The notes under the pieces: generated by a model
The model's database searches: none
Seen by the model: the letters and a program-made list of their open reading frames with translations, nothing else
Told to the model about the DNA's origin: nothing
Translations under genes and position numbers: made by a program
Source of the DNA: Streptacidiphilus carbonis
Lineage (GTDB): Bacteria > Actinomycetota > Actinomycetes > Streptomycetales > Streptomycetaceae
Assembly (NCBI RefSeq): GCF_000787775.1
Contig: NZ_BBPM01000052.1
Span: 1-53,630 of the forward strand
Length of the DNA: 53,630 nt
Direction: 5' to 3'
Shown here: piece by piece, positions 46,101-53,630 of the stretch
How the letters are laid out: the number at the start of each line of letters is the position of its first letter
How positions within the stretch are numbered: the stretch's first letter is position 1

Positions 46101-49100
46101 GGCAGGCCCAGCGCCCTGCGGTGGCCGGCCAAGCCGTCCAGGAAGGCGTTACCGGCCGCATAGTTGCCCTGGCCGCCGCCACCGAAGGTCGCCGCGGCGG
46201 ACGAGAACATGACGAACAGGTCCAGCTCTTGACCCTTGGTCAGCTCGTGCAGGATCCAGGCCGCATCGGTCTTGGGTCGCATCACCGCGTCGACCTGCCC
46301 CGGGGTCAGCGACCCGATCACGCCGTCGTCGACGATCCCCGCGGTGTGGACGACGCCGGTCAGCGGGCATGTCCCGGGGAGCCCCGCCAGCAGTCCGCCG
46401 ACGGCGTCGCGGTCGGCGGCATCGGCCGCCGATATCCGCACATCGGCGCCGGCTTCGGCGAGTTCGGCGGCCAGGACGGCGACCCCGTCGGCAGCCGGAC
46501 CCGAGCGGCTGACCAGCAGCAGCAGCCGGGCCCGGCCGGTGACCACAAGATGACGGGCCGTCAATCCGGCCAGTGTGCCGGTGCCACCGGTGATCAGCAC
46601 CGCACCGGGGTCCCGGACGGCTGCATCGTCACCTTCGGTCGGATCGGCCGGGCGGACCAGGCGACGTCCGTGCAGACGCTGGTCCCGAACGGCCAACTCC
46701 GGTTCCGCGGAGCCGAACGCCCCGGTCAGCACACCCATCGGGTCCGGGGATTCGTGGGTGGGCAGGTCGACCAGTACCAGGCGGCCGGGGTTCTCCGACT
46801 GCGCGGAGCGCAGCAGACCCCAGACCGCCGCGGCCCCCAGGTCGGTCACACCTTCACCTGCCCGCGCCGCGACCGCTCCACGGGTGACGACCACCAACCG
46901 GCTGTCGGCGAGTGACTCCAGCGTCATCCACTGCTGCACCAGGAGCAGCACCTCGTTGGTGAGCCGCCGGGCCGCCTGCCCCTGGTTGAAGCCGTCGCGC
47001 TCACCGACTTCGCCGGTATCGACAGCGACCAGCAGCACCTCGGGTACCGGATCACCGGTGTCGGCCAGCGCGGGCAGGTCCGGGTAGGCAGCCGGCTCCG
47101 CTCCGGCAGCGGTCAGACCCTCGACCAAGCCGAGGGTGTCGCTGCCGACGACGGCGCAACGCCCGGCAGCAGCCGTCGGTTTCGCGCTCGGGACCGGTAC
47201 CCACTCCACAGCGAACAGCGCGTCCCGCACCACCTGTTCGGCTCCCGAAGGGTGAGCCGCCACCGGCCGCAGCACCAGCGACCCGACGGAGACGACGGCC
47301 GACCCGGCGCCGTCGACCGCCAGCAGCGACACCGCCCCGCTCGCGTCCTGCCGCAGCCGGGCTCGCAGCCTCGTGGCACCCGCCGCATACAGCGACACAT
47401 CCGACCAGACGAACGGCATCCGCGGCCCCGCGTCGGCCGACGCCGTCAGCCAGACCGCCTGTAGTACGGCGTCGAGCAGGGCCGGGTGCAGACCGAAGGC
47501 CGCCGCACCGGTGTCGGCCCGGTCCGGCAGCGCCACCTCGGCGAAGACGTCGCCGCCGCGCTGCCAGGCGGCGTTCAGGCCCTGGAACGCGGGGCCGAAA
47601 CCCTGTCCGGCCGCCGCCAGCGATTCATAGAGACCGTCAACTCCCAGCGGGGTGGCGCCTTCCGGCGGCCAGACCGCGAAATCGGCCGGATCCGGAGCTG
47701 CCGCCGGATCGGTGGGGCCCACCCGCCCGGCGGCATGCCGGATCCACCCGGTGCCGGCGTCCTGCAACCGGGCGAAGATCTCCAACTCTCGCAGGCCGTC
47801 CTGGTCCGGGCCGCCCACCGTGACCTGGACCTGCATCTCCGTGTCCGGGAGCAGGATCAGCGGGGCGGCCAGGGTCAGCTCGTCGATCGTGGTGCAGCCG
47901 ACCAGGTGTCCGGCCACCACCGCCAGCTCCACATAGCCCGTTCCGGGGAAGAACGCCGTCCCGCCCAGAACGTGATCGGCCAGCCACGGCTGGGTCCGCG
48001 CCGAGAGCCGTCCGGTGATCACCAGGCCGTCGCCGTCGGCCAGTTCGACCGCCGCGCCGAGCAGCGGATGGCCGACCGAGCTCAGTCCGGCCGCGCGCAG
48101 ATCCCCTGCTCCCGCCGCCTGCGGCAGCGGCCAGAACCGCTGGTGTTGGAACGCATAGGTGGGCAGGTCGACCCGGTTCCCGCCGGCCAGCACCGCGGGC
48201 CAGTCGACGGCGACACCGCGAACGTGGACCTCGGCCAGCGAGGCCAGCATCCGGTCGGTGCCGCCGTCGTCACGGCGCAGCGTCCCGGCGACGACCGGTG
48301 TCGATCCGGGCCGGGCTCCGCCGTCGGCTTCGGCGGCCTCCAAGGTCGCGCCGACGGCCGCGGTGAGAACCGGGTGGGCCGACACCTCGATGAAGACCCC
48401 GTACCCGCCCTGACGCAGCTCCCTGATCGCGCGGTCGAAGCGGACGGACCCGCGCAGACTCGCGTACCAGTACTCCGCGTCGGCCTCGGGTCCGGCCAAC
48501 TGCTCGCCGGTCAGTGCGGACATCATCGGCAGGGTGGCCGGCTGCGGGCTGATCCCGTCCAGCAGCCGCAGCACCTCGTCCCGTATGTCGTCCACCTGCG
48601 GGCCGTGCGAGGCGTAGTCGACCGGCAGCATCCGGGCCCGGACACCGTCGCGCTCGCAGGCGGCCAGCAACTCCCGCAGCGCATCGTGGTCGCCCGAGAC
48701 GACGGTCGCCTCCGGGCCGTTGACGGCCGCGACCGCGATCCGGTCGCCGTACTGGACCAACCGGGCCTCGACCAGGTCCACGGGCTCGGCGACCGAGAGC
48801 ATGCCGCCGCGACCGGAGAGCACGGTCAGCGCCTGGCTGCGCAGTGCCACCACCTTCGCGGCGTCGTCCAGGCCGAGGATTCCGGCGACCACGGCGGCGG
48901 CGATCTCGCCCTGGCTGTGGCCGACCACCGCGTCCGGCCGCACCCCGGCGGCCTGCCAGACCGCGGCCAGGGACACCATCACCGCCCACAGCACCGGCTG
49001 CACGATGTCGACTCGGTCCAGCCCGGGCGCGCCCTCCGCGCCGTCCAGAACCTCGGTCAGGGACCAGGTGACGTAGGGACGCAGCGCCTGCTCGCACTCA

Positions 49101-52100
49101 GCCAGTCGAGCGGCGAAGACCGGGTCGGTGAGGGCGAGTTCGCGTCCCATGCCGGCCCACTGCGAGCCCTGGCCGGGGAAGACGAAGACGGTCGGACCGG
49201 CAGCGGCGGCCACGCCGGTGACCTGGCCGGCGGCCGGCTGGCCGGCCGCCACCGCGGACAGGCCGCTCAGCAGGTCGTCACGGGTCGCCCCGAGGACGAC
49301 GGCGCGGTGCTCGAACGTGGTCCGGGTGGCGGCCAGGGACCAGCCGACGTCGGCCGGGTCCAGCTCCGGGTCGGCGCTGACCCGCGCGATCAGGCGCTCG
49401 GCCTGCGCGGCCAGGCCGTCCCGGGTCTGCGCGGAGACGGGCCACGCCGTCGTCGGGGACGAGGACGGGGCGAGGGACACAGCCGGGACGGCGGTGTCCA
49501 CCGGCGGGTCCTGGAGGATCAGGTGGGCGTTGGTGCCGCTGATGCCGAAGGAGGAGATGCCGGCCCGGCGCGGTCGGCCGTTCGCCGGCCAGGGCACCGG
49601 CTCGGTGAGCAGCCGGACGTCGCCCATGGTCCAGTCGATGTGCGCGGACGGCTCTGCGGCGTGCAGGGTGACCGGCAGCTCGCTGTGCTGCAGGGCGAGG
49701 ACCATCTTCATCACCCCGGCCACGCCGGCGGCCTGCTGGGCGTGACCGATGTTGGACTTCACCGAACCCAGCCACAGCGGACGACCCTCGGGCCGGTCCT
49801 GGCCGTAGGTGGCCAGCAGGGCCTGCGCCTCGATCGGGTCGCCCAGCGTCGTACCGGTGCCGTGCGCCTCGACGGCGTCCACATCGGCGGCGGAGAGTCC
49901 GGCGCTTGCCAGCGCCGCCCGGATCACCCGCTGCTGCGAGGGACCGTTCGGCGCGGTCAGCCCGTTGGAGGCGCCGTCCTGGTTGATCGCGCTGCCGGCC
50001 AGCACGGCCAGGACCGGGTGGCCGTTCCGGCGGGCGTCGGAGAGGCGTTCCAGAACCACCATCCCGGAGCCCTCTCCGAGCCCCATCCCGTCGGCGCCGG
50101 CGGAGAACGCCTTGGACCGGCCGTCGGCGGCGAGGGCCCGCTGCTGGGCGAAGCTGAGGAACTCGGCCGCGTCGACCATGATCATCACACCGCCGGCCAG
50201 CGCCAGCGTGCACTCCCCGGTCCGCAGCGCGGCTGCGGCCAGGTGCAGCGCGACCAGGGACGAGGAGCAGGCCGTGTCGACCGTCACCGCCGGGCCCTCC
50301 AGCCCGAGGGTGTAGCAGACCCGGCCCGAGATCACGCTGGGGACGTTCCCGGTGAGCAGGTGCCCCTCGGCACCGTCGCCGGTCACGCCCAGGGCCGAGT
50401 ACCCGGACGCGGCGGCGCCGACGTAGACGCCGGTCATCGAGCCGCGAAGCGAGGTCGGATCGATGCCGGCGTGTTCCAGCGCCTCCCAGGAGGTCTCCAG
50501 CAGCAGCCGCTGCTGCGGGTCCATGGCGATGGCCTCGCGCGGGCTGATCCGGAAGAACGCCGGGTCGAACTCGCCCGCGCCGTCCACGAATCCGCCCTCG
50601 TCGGTGTAGGAGGTGCCGGGATTCTCCGGGTCCGGGTCGAAGATGGCGGCGGTGTCCCAGCCCCGGTCGACGGGGAACCGGGAGATCTGGTCCGCGCCGG
50701 TGCTGAGCATCCGCCACAGGTCGTCGGGTGTGTCCACGCCGCCGGGGAACCGGCAGCCCATGCCGACGATGGCGATCGGATCGCCGGTCACCGCGGTCAC
50801 CGGGGTCAAGGCGGCCGCCGCACCGACGCCGACCAACTGGTCGCCGAGGTGACCGGCCAGTGCGCCCGGGGTGGGGTAGTCGAAGACGAGGGTGGTGGCC
50901 AGCCGCAGGCCGGTGGCCGCGTTCAGGCGGTTGCGCAGTTCGACTGCGGTGAGCGAGTCGAATCCGAGCTCGACGAAGGGCCGGTCCGGATCGATCACGT
51001 CCGGGGAGGCGTGCCCCAGCACGGCGGCGACATGGGTGCGGACCAGCTGGGTGAGCATGCGGTCGCGGTCGGCCGCCGACACCCGGGCCAGTTGCTGATG
51101 CAGAGCACTCGACCCGCCGCCGGTGTTCGCGGCCGACGCGACGCCCGGACGGACCGGTCCGGCCAGTGCCTGCAACAGTGGCGGCAGCACCCCGCCCCGG
51201 GCAGCCGCGGTCCGCAGAGCCGCGACGTCCAGCCGGAACGGGACCAGCAGCGCCTCCTCCCGGCCCAACGCCCGGTCGAGCAGGAGCAGGCCCTCCTCGG
51301 CCCCCAATTCGGCGGTGCCGCTGCCGGTGGCGCGGGCCAGCAGGCCCTTGCTCAGGTTCCGGCCGATTCCGGCCCCGGCGACCCACGAACCCCAGGCCAG
51401 TGACAGGCCGGGCAGCCCGAGCGCCCGGCGGTGGGCGGCCAGCCCGTCCAGGAAGGCGTTACCGGCCGTGTAGTTGCCCTGGCCGGGCCCACCGAAGGTG
51501 GCGGCGGCCGAGGAGAACAGCACGAACAGGTCCAGGTCCTGACCCTCGGTCAACTGATGCAGGATCCAGGCGGGATCGGTCTTCGGCCGCATCACCCCCT
51601 CGATGCGCTCGGGGGTGAGCGATCCGATCACGCCGTCGTCGACGATCCCGGCGGTGTGGACGACGCCGGTCAGCGGGCACGTCCCGGGGAGCCCGGCCAG
51701 CAGGCCGGCCATAGCGTCGCGATCAGCGGCGTCGGCCGCAGCGATCCGCACCTCGGCGCCGGTCTCGGCGAGTTCGGCGGCCAGGACGGCTGCCCCGGCC
51801 GCGGCCGGACCGGAGCGGCTGACCAGCAGCAGCTGCCGGGCCCGGCCGGAGGCCACGAGATGACGAGCCGTCAGCCCTGCAAGGGTTCCGGTACCGCCGG
51901 TGATCAGCACCGTCCCGGGGATCCGCACGGCTGTGTCGGGCTCGGTCGACGGCGGGACGGCAGCCGCACGGACCAGGCGACGTCCGTGAGCCCGCTGCTC
52001 CCGGATCGCCAGTTCCGGTTCCGCCGAGCCCAGCGCACCGGCCAGCACCCCGACCGAGACCGACGGCTCCGATGTCCCGTCGGCGTCCTCGCCTGCGGGC

Positions 52101-53630
52101 AGATCGACCAGGACGAACCGGCCGGGATTCTCCGACTGCGCCGACCGCAGCAGCCCCCAGACCGCCGCCGCCCCGAGGTCGACCACGTCCTCGCCCGGCA
52201 GCGCCGCGACCGCCCCACGGGTGACGAGGACCAGACGGCCGTCGAGCAGCGGCTCCGAGGCCAGCCAGTGCTGCGCCGCCTCCAGTGCCTCGACCGTGAG
52301 CCGCCGGGCCGCCGACGCCTGGTCACCGTCGGCGGACATCCCGCTCTCGATCCCGACCAGCACCGCTTCGGGCATGAGGTCACCGGACTCGGCCGCCGCC
52401 GTGAGCGATGCCAGGTCCGGGTAGAGGGTGAGTTCCACCCCGGCCCCGGCCAGCCCTGCGGCCAGGCCCAGGGAGTCGGTGCCGACCACGCCCCAGCGCC
52501 CGACTGGTGCCGCCGACACCGGAACCGGGACCCACTCCACGCCGAACAGCGCGTCCCGCAGCGCGTTTCCGGCCGTCTGTGCCGACTCGGCCGCCACCGG
52601 ACACAGTTCCAGCGCTCCGACGGAGACGACCGGCGCCCCGGCACCGTCGACCGCCAGCAGCGAAACCGCGCCGTTCGGGTCCTGCCGCAGCCGGGCCCGC
52701 AGCCTCGTCGCACCCGCCGCGTACAGCGACACATCCGACCACAGGTAGGGCATCCGCAGGCCCGCTTCGGCTGACGGCGTCAGCCGGACCGCCTGCAGCG
52801 CGGCGTCCAGAACGGCCGGGTGCAACCCGAAGACCGCCGCGCTGCCTGCCGCCTGCTCGGGCAGCGCCACCTCCGCGAAGATGTCGTCGCCGCGTCGCCA
52901 GACCGCGTCGACTCCCTGAAAGGTCGGGCCGATGCCCTGCCCGGCCGCCGCCAGCGTTTCGTACAGGCCGTCGAGCGGGACCGGATCGGCGCCCGCCGGC
53001 GGCCAGACTGCGAAGTCGTCGGCGTCCGCATCGGCCGGTGTCACCACGCCGACCCGTCCGGTCGCGTGCCGGGTCCATTCGCCCCCGAGGTCCGCCGGCC
53101 GGGCGAAGATCTCCACCTGGCGCAGACCGTCCTGGTCCGGGTCACCCACGGTGACCTGGATCTGCACCTCCTCGTCGGAGAGCAGCAACAGCGGGGCACT
53201 CAGGGTCAGTTCGTCGATCCGGGTGCAGCCGACCAGGTGTCCGGCGACGGCCGCCAGTTCCACGTAGCCGGTCCCGGGGAAGTACGCGGTCCCACCGACC
53301 AGGTGATCGCCCAGCCAGGGCTGCGCTGCCAGCGACAGCTGCCCGGTCAGCACCAGCCCATCACCGTCGGCGAGTTCCACTGCGGCGCCGAGTAGCGGAT
53401 GCCCGACCGAGTTCAGGCCGGCCGACCGCAGATTCCCCACGCCTCCGGCAAGCGACGACGGCCAGTAGCGCTGGTGCTGGAAGGCGTAGGTGGGCAGGTC
53501 GACCCGGGCTCCCGTCGGCAGAACCGACGGCCAGTCGACGGGAACGCCGTGCACGTGGACCTCGGCCAGGGAGGCCAGCAAACGGGCCGGCCCACCGTCG
53601 TCGCGGCGCAGCGTCCCGGTGGCCACCGGG
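35243..53630 (-). CDS. PKS 1: four-module type I polyketide synthase (modules A-D), 5' end outside window
   Basis: The frame is open from the right edge to the TGA at 35245-35243 (more than 6120 codons). It enters at the very end of an AT domain, so the true start lies beyond the window; the GTG at 53626 is an internal valine. Domain order seen: (AT end)-DH-KR-ACP, KS-AT-DH-KR-ACP, KS-AT-DH(degenerate)-KR-ACP, KS-AT-KR-ACP, docking tail. ATs of modules B and C read GHSQG/YASH (methylmalonyl), that of D reads GHSVG/HAFH (malonyl). All four KRs have an LDD- or VDD-type motif and an intact Ser/Tyr pair. The docking tail pairs with PKS 2. Predicted role: late chain extension giving a dimethyl diene followed by two hydroxylated units. 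The stop overlaps the PKS 2 start by one base. Confidence 0.96.
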   Translation of the reverse strand, partial: PVATGTLRRDDGGPARLLASLAEVHVHGVPVDWPSVLPTGARVDLPTYAFQHQRYWPSSLAGGVGNLRSAGLNSVGHPLLGAAVELADGDGLVLTGQLSLAAQPWLGDHLVGGTAYFPGTGYVELAAVAGHLVGCTRIDELTLSAPLLLLSDEEVQIQVTVGDPDQDGLRQVEIFARPADLGGEWTRHATGRVGVVTPADADADDFAVWPPAGADPVPLDGLYETLAAAGQGIGPTFQGVDAVWRRGDDIFAEVALPEQAAGSAAVFGLHPAVLDAALQAVRLTPSAEAGLRMPYLWSDVSLYAAGATRLRARLRQDPNGAVSLLAVDGAGAPVVSVGALELCPVAAESAQTAGNALRDALFGVEWVPVPVSAAPVGRWGVVGTDSLGLAAGLAGAGVELTLYPDLASLTAAAESGDLMPEAVLVGIESGMSADGDQASAARRLTVEALEAAQHWLASEPLLDGRLVLVTRGAVAALPGEDVVDLGAAAVWGLLRSAQSENPGRFVLVDLPAGEDADGTSEPSVSVGVLAGALGSAEPELAIREQRAHGRRLVRAAAVPPSTEPDTAVRIPGTVLITGGTGTLAGLTARHLVASGRARQLLLVSRSGPAAAGAAVLAAELAETGAEVRIAAADAADRDAMAGLLAGLPGTCPLTGVVHTAGIVDDGVIGSLTPERIEGVMRPKTDPAWILHQLTEGQDLDLFVLFSSAAATFGGPGQGNYTAGNAFLDGLAAHRRALGLPGLSLAWGSWVAGAGIGRNLSKGLLARATGSGTAELGAEEGLLLLDRALGREEALLVPFRLDVAALRTAAARGGVLPPLLQALAGPVRPGVASAANTGGGSSALHQQLARVSAADRDRMLTQLVRTHVAAVLGHASPDVIDPDRPFVELGFDSLTAVELRNRLNAATGLRLATTLVFDYPTPGALAGHLGDQLVGVGAAAALTPVTAVTGDPIAIVGMGCRFPGGVDTPDDLWRMLSTGADQISRFPVDRGWDTAAIFDPDPENPGTSYTDEGGFVDGAGEFDPAFFRISPREAIAMDPQQRLLLETSWEALEHAGIDPTSLRGSMTGVYVGAAASGYSALGVTGDGAEGHLLTGNVPSVISGRVCYTLGLEGPAVTVDTACSSSLVALHLAAAALRTGECTLALAGGVMIMVDAAEFLSFAQQRALAADGRSKAFSAGADGMGLGEGSGMVVLERLSDARRNGHPVLAVLAGSAINQDGASNGLTAPNGPSQQRVIRAALASAGLSAADVDAVEAHGTGTTLGDPIEAQALLATYGQDRPEGRPLWLGSVKSNIGHAQQAAGVAGVMKMVLALQHSELPVTLHAAEPSAHIDWTMGDVRLLTEPVPWPANGRPRRAGISSFGISGTNAHLILQDPPVDTAVPAVSLAPSSSPTTAWPVSAQTRDGLAAQAERLIARVSADPELDPADVGWSLAATRTTFEHRAVVLGATRDDLLSGLSAVAAGQPAAGQVTGVAAAAGPTVFVFPGQGSQWAGMGRELALTDPVFAARLAECEQALRPYVTWSLTEVLDGAEGAPGLDRVDIVQPVLWAVMVSLAAVWQAAGVRPDAVVGHSQGEIAAAVVAGILGLDDAAKVVALRSQALTVLSGRGGMLSVAEPVDLVEARLVQYGDRIAVAAVNGPEATVVSGDHDALRELLAACERDGVRARMLPVDYASHGPQVDDIRDEVLRLLDGISPQPATLPMMSALTGEQLAGPEADAEYWYASLRGSVRFDRAIRELRQGGYGVFIEVSAHPVLTAAVGATLEAAEADGGARPGSTPVVAGTLRRDDGGTDRMLASLAEVHVRGVAVDWPAVLAGGNRVDLPTYAFQHQRFWPLPQAAGAGDLRAAGLSSVGHPLLGAAVELADGDGLVITGRLSARTQPWLADHVLGGTAFFPGTGYVELAVVAGHLVGCTTIDELTLAAPLILLPDTEMQVQVTVGGPDQDGLRELEIFARLQDAGTGWIRHAAGRVGPTDPAAAPDPADFAVWPPEGATPLGVDGLYESLAAAGQGFGPAFQGLNAAWQRGGDVFAEVALPDRADTGAAAFGLHPALLDAVLQAVWLTASADAGPRMPFVWSDVSLYAAGATRLRARLRQDASGAVSLLAVDGAGSAVVSVGSLVLRPVAAHPSGAEQVVRDALFAVEWVPVPSAKPTAAAGRCAVVGSDTLGLVEGLTAAGAEPAAYPDLPALADTGDPVPEVLLVAVDTGEVGERDGFNQGQAARRLTNEVLLLVQQWMTLESLADSRLVVVTRGAVAARAGEGVTDLGAAAVWGLLRSAQSENPGRLVLVDLPTHESPDPMGVLTGAFGSAEPELAVRDQRLHGRRLVRPADPTEGDDAAVRDPGAVLITGGTGTLAGLTARHLVVTGRARLLLLVSRSGPAADGVAVLAAELAEAGADVRISAADAADRDAVGGLLAGLPGTCPLTGVVHTAGIVDDGVIGSLTPGQVDAVMRPKTDAAWILHELTKGQELDLFVMFSSAAATFGGGGQGNYAAGNAFLDGLAGHRRALGLPGLSLAWGAWVAGAGIGRNLSQGLLARATGSGTAELGAEEGLAVFDAALGRDEALLVPFRLDVAGLRVAAARGAALPLLLHGLAGPIRTGVASAVNAGAGSGALRQQLARVPVAERDRMLVQLVRTHVAAALGHASPDQIEPGRAFSDLGFDSLTAVDLRNRLNEATGLRLPATLVFDYPTTAVLAGHLAAELLGVLVQDVSAPAVSAAEAGEPIAIVGMGCRFPGGIHDPEGLWELLSAGRDAITHLPDDRGWNLEALYDPDPDKAGTSYARSGGFVHDAAEFDPGFFGISPREARAMDPQQRLLLEISWEVLERAGIDPVSLRGSQTGVFAGGSSWGYGASGGGGSEGHLMTGASTSVISGRVSYTLGLEGPAVTVDTACSSALVALHLAASALRSGECSLALAGGVTVMATPGALVGFSRQRGLAEDGRCKAFSASADGMGMAEGAGLILLERLSDARRNGHPVLAVVRGSAVNQDGASNGLTAPNGPSQQRVIRAALANAELSAADIDVVEAHGTGTTLGDPIEAQALLATYGQNRPQDRPLWLGSVKSNLGHTQSAAGAAGVMKMVLALQHQELPLSLHADQPAQNIDWEAGAVELLAEARPWPVNGRVRRAGVSSFGISGTNAHVIIEEAAPPAESPEPTAPSVLSSGTAWLVSGRTAAGLAEQAARLTDFLGTDATARSADGAEIGWSLATTRSVFEHRAVVLGQSREELLSGLTAVASGLPTASAVTGTVPAGGGNGRVVFVFPGQGSQWVGMGRELAAASPVFAARLAECELALSAFVDWSLDDVLNGREGAPGLDRVDVVQPALWAVMVSLAAVWQAAGVHPDAVLGHSQGEIAAACVAGILSLEDAARIVALRSRALTALSGRGGMLSLAESAEAVAVRLGRWAGLVDIAAVNGPDATVVSGVPEALDQLAAECEAAGIRARRLPVDYASHGPQVEELREEILELLAPITPRAGRVPMVSAMTGEILAGTDADADYWYASLRAPVQFADAVRVLGDAGHTVFVETSAHPVLTTAVQATLDDSDSDSDPDQRSLVVTGTLRREDGGPDRVLAALAEVHAYGVVVDWAKVLPAARRIALPTYAFQHERYWYRPTGSGAGDVSSAGLDPVGHPLLGAAVELADAEGLVITGRLSLAEQPWLAEPAAAATVLTELAVVAGYQVGCPRIAELVPGPPLVIAAGAPLQVQAAVGDPDSDGQRTVEIYARRAQSDEPWTRYAQGRLAPDRPADPALAAAFASWPPPDSVPLIDSDGAADGPLRFAWRDGNDLLAEITLPDGSGSATFGLHPALSAALLDAVAVAGDGWPTAGPAETMLPSGWTGMTLHSAGASTLRARLSRSADGRLSLVAVDATGTPELTVESLTLRPVPSERLRTGADRLRDAMFGVDWVPVPVPVAASAGRWALIGADRLGLAGSLAASGVDVEAHPDLTALVEALESGDPDRPRPELVLACIGDEAVDDEGMAEAARRTTVQVLELVQQWLALDTLDEARLVVVSRGAVATRPGDAVTDLPAAAAWGLVRSAQSEHPDRLILADLPPASTAAGDETAACEETAAAIGVLAAALGSGEPELAIRAGRGYGRRLVRPAAAPAPAKPRDPAGTVLITGGTGTLAGLVARHLAVTGRAGRLLLASRSGPLAVGAAGVAAGLAEAGAEVQIVACDVVDPVALAGLLDRIPARTPLTGVVHAAGVLDDGVINSLTADRIDAVMRPKADAAWHLHRLTAGLDLDFFAMFSSAAATFGAAGQGNYAAGNAFLDALAAHRRGTGLTAVSLAWGLWAAASGLTGHLSAGDRERMTRGGVGAMSAEEGLALLDQALGLDDALLVPARLNVAALRTQVAQAGTNALVPALLRTLSGGSNRAVAASGTVGQALRAQLAGLSRAEADRTLADLIRTHAAAVLGHAPAEMMESGRAFRDVGFDSLTAVELRNRLAAVTGLKLPVTLVFDYPTPTVLAAQLRVQLQQQGRSGQLEGVGPELPAVVAAAPDEAIAIVSIGCRFPGGADSPDHFWDLLRNGTDAVAGFPTDRGWDTDAVYAAGADGAASSTTRLGGFLYDAGEFDPAFFGISPREALAMDPQQRLLLEVSWEALERAGIDPATLRGSATGVFAGGYGGSWYGIGREGYGITGSAGSVISGRVSYALGLEGPAVTVDTACSSSLVAIHLACQALRSGECTLALAGGATVMATPGLFTEFSRQGGLASDGRCKSFSASADGTGWGEGAGILLLERVSDAQRNGHRILAVVRGSAVNQDGASNGLTAPNGPSQQRVIRAALANARLRAGDVDAVEAHGTGTVLGDPIEAQALLATYGQGRPEGRPVLLGSVKSNIAHTGAAAGVAGVIKMVLALENEVLPRTLHADQASPHVDWAEGDARLLTEPTPWPAGVRPRRAGVSAFGISGTNAHLIVEETPGDPAAPAQPGSIADRPEVLRDAPLAWLLSARTADALAAQAGRLAGRVRAGEGLDPVDVGWSLATTRSVFEHRAVVLGAGPAELLSGATALAAGRSAAHVLAGAVPTGRASRVGFLFAGQGAQRAGMGRELYAASPVFAAAFDRVVDVLEAELGLAVRDIVLSAPDVSGLNGSSGSGDPVNAALADQTVFAQTGLFAMEVGLLAVLAAAGIVPDAVAGHSVGEIAAAHAAGVLSLEDACALVAARARLMQGLPLGGAMAAIEAGEAEVLAGLEDVEGVSLAAVNGPTSVVVSGDEAAVDAFVEMWRERGRRVRRLRVSHAFHSARMDPVLDELGAVAGRLQHRAPTVSWVGSLTGAQITAPDAGYWPAQARQPVRFADAVQVMADQGVSVFIEIGPDGTLSAMGSTALTAADDSGQGDDTEFVPMLRPKTSASTSVLTALGRAHIRGVDLDWTAVLPVGQQIELPTYAFARKHFWAGTAAAPTPTAAGSGTAAEAQFWAAVEHGDLAALAGALDVDAQRPFSEVLPVLASWRQRDREESAVADWRYRIAWTPVPDPESAAPTGTWLVVTGPAGLGVAEECVRALTAAGAETVLVPVAAGATRDALAARIGDVQTGPVAGVLSLLALDEAPLADCPEVSAGLAGTVGLVQALGDADVAAPLWVLTRGAVAVGSQELLTRPVQAQAWGLGRVVGLEHPDRWGGLIDLPPVLDDRAAARLAGVLAGCGEDQVAVRATGVLARRLVRARSPLGVAGSAGLSGSPVGTNLTRGSVLVTGGTGAIGGQVADWLGESGTARVVLWSRSGPGAPGVARRAARLAEGGTAVAVLAGDVAQRTDVAGLLSWMAADGPALTGVMHTAGVVDDGVLEGMTATRLGGVLAPKAGGAVHLDELTADQDLSAFVLFSSATATFGGGGQGNYAAANAFLDALAENRRGRGLVGTSVAWGVWAGGGMAEADSTVRGRVGRGPLRAMDPELALRVLGQALRAADGVLSVMDVDWALAASAMGDLRQVPLLRELPDVRELVPAAGAGPEPVALGELITRLAAETPAEQDRILTDLVRAEVAAVLGHESADSVGAEQAFTDLGFDSLTAVELRNRLSMATARRLPATLIFDYPTPAGLARYLKAELLPTLGVSGSENGEEAELRKVLSSVPLSLLRSAGLLDSLLALAGATDGEPGPDEEAVGIEEMDVADLIRIARDRAGSEDLR
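41417..41462 (-). repeat. 18-bp tandem repeat in the KR structural region of module C
   Basis: Two full copies and a partial third copy of an 18-bp unit (cgcagcggtctcctcgca on the plus strand, with small changes in later copies) start at 41417, 41435 and 41453. They encode a local repeat of the type ETAA/DETAA in a loop of the KR structural half. Confidence 0.75.
42991..43008 (-). repeat. Hexanucleotide repeat encoding DSDSDSD in module C
   Basis: Three perfect cggagt units, with near matches on both sides, encode an acidic DSDSDSDPD run near the end of the module C AT domain. It is an in-frame, slippage-prone microsatellite. Confidence 0.75.
45467..50782 (-). other. PKS 1 module B: KS-AT(methylmalonyl)-DH-KR-ACP
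   Basis: The KS begins at 50782 ([10 protein letters not shown]), with its Cys codon at 50267-50269. The AT Ser is at 48914-48916 (GHSQG) and YASH at 48605-48616, so methylmalonyl-CoA is expected. The DH has [10 protein letters not shown] at 47945-47974 and an intact second motif [10 protein letters not shown]. The KR has TGGTGTLAG near 46580-46610 and a VDD motif, with Ser/Tyr kept. The ACP serine is at 45644-45646. Predicted output is a methyl-substituted, probably E, double bond. DH, KR and ACP are close to those of module A. Confidence 0.9.
50783..53630 (-). other. PKS 1 module A (partial): end of AT, DH-KR-ACP
   Basis: The window enters in the AT tail ([20 protein letters not shown]). 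That tail matches the tails of the methylmalonyl ATs of modules B and C and not the LRRxRDEA tails of the malonyl ATs, so methylmalonyl is the likely extender. The DH has [10 protein letters not shown] at 53276-53305 and [10 protein letters not shown]. The KR has TGGTGTLAG near 51895-51925 and VDD, and its Tyr lies in NYTAGNAF. The ACP serine is at 50954-50956. Predicted output is a methyl-substituted double bond. Confidence 0.88.

Noticed and set aside
23669-53630. Identity as a bafilomycin/concanamycin-type cluster.
   Set aside because: The methoxymalonyl cassette and unsaturated last module are suggestive, but the penultimate modules here are malonyl KR modules giving hydroxyls, not the methyl-diene expected next to C2 in those macrolides.
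1-53630. TTA leucine codons as a sign of bldA-type control.
   Set aside because: The few TAA triplets I noticed on the plus strand (near 3755, 21435, 35625, 41343) are out of frame for Leu; my scan was by eye, so I make no positive claim.

Overview
The window is a very high-GC stretch that carries part of a modular type I polyketide synthase (PKS) locus of an actinomycete (a Streptomyces-like genome is the natural guess; nothing in the sequence fixes the genus). All nine genes lie on the minus strand. They are packed with gaps of 71 bp or less or with short overlaps, so they read as one or a few long transcripts running from the right edge to the left edge. No regulator, transporter, tailoring oxidase, glycosyltransferase, RNA gene or mobile element is visible. 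No gene-free stretch exceeds 71 bp.

Layout in transcription order: PKS 1 (53630-35243, 5' end outside the window) holds four modules, here called A-D. PKS 2 (35243-30282) is a single module E. PKS 3 (30241-23669) is a single module F with a terminal thioesterase. Next comes a four-gene cassette of the FkbK-J-I-H type (23640-20165: 3-hydroxyacyl-CoA dehydrogenase, stand-alone acyl carrier protein, acyl-CoA dehydrogenase, glyceryl-loading FkbH protein), which makes a hydroxymalonyl/methoxymalonyl-ACP extender unit. PKS 4 (20104-4247) holds a loading module and two fully reducing modules (M1, M2). PKS 5 (4229 to the left edge, 3' end outside) starts module M3.

How it works together: PKS 4 starts the chain. 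Its first KS has lost the active-site cysteine and its AT has methylmalonyl signatures, so it should decarboxylate methylmalonyl to a propionyl starter. M1 and M2 each add a fully reduced malonyl unit, and matching docking domains pass the chain to PKS 5. Unseen subunits then continue to PKS 1, which passes the chain to PKS 2 and then PKS 3, where the thioesterase releases it. Gene order is therefore not colinear: the last subunits are transcribed upstream of the first. Reading modules A-F gives a terminal segment with a C2=C3 alkene, hydroxyls at C5, C7 and C9, methyls at C8, C10 and probably C12, and a C10-C13 diene, attached through an unseen middle part to a saturated odd-carbon alkyl start.

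The most notable observations are the Cys-to-Ala loading KS, an ER domain in the terminal module that has lost its NADPH-binding core, a degenerate DH in module C accompanied by small tandem repeats, an extender-unit cassette with no O-methyltransferase and no obvious user in the window, and a terminal AT with RAFH in place of HAFH. I did not recognise a known product with confidence.
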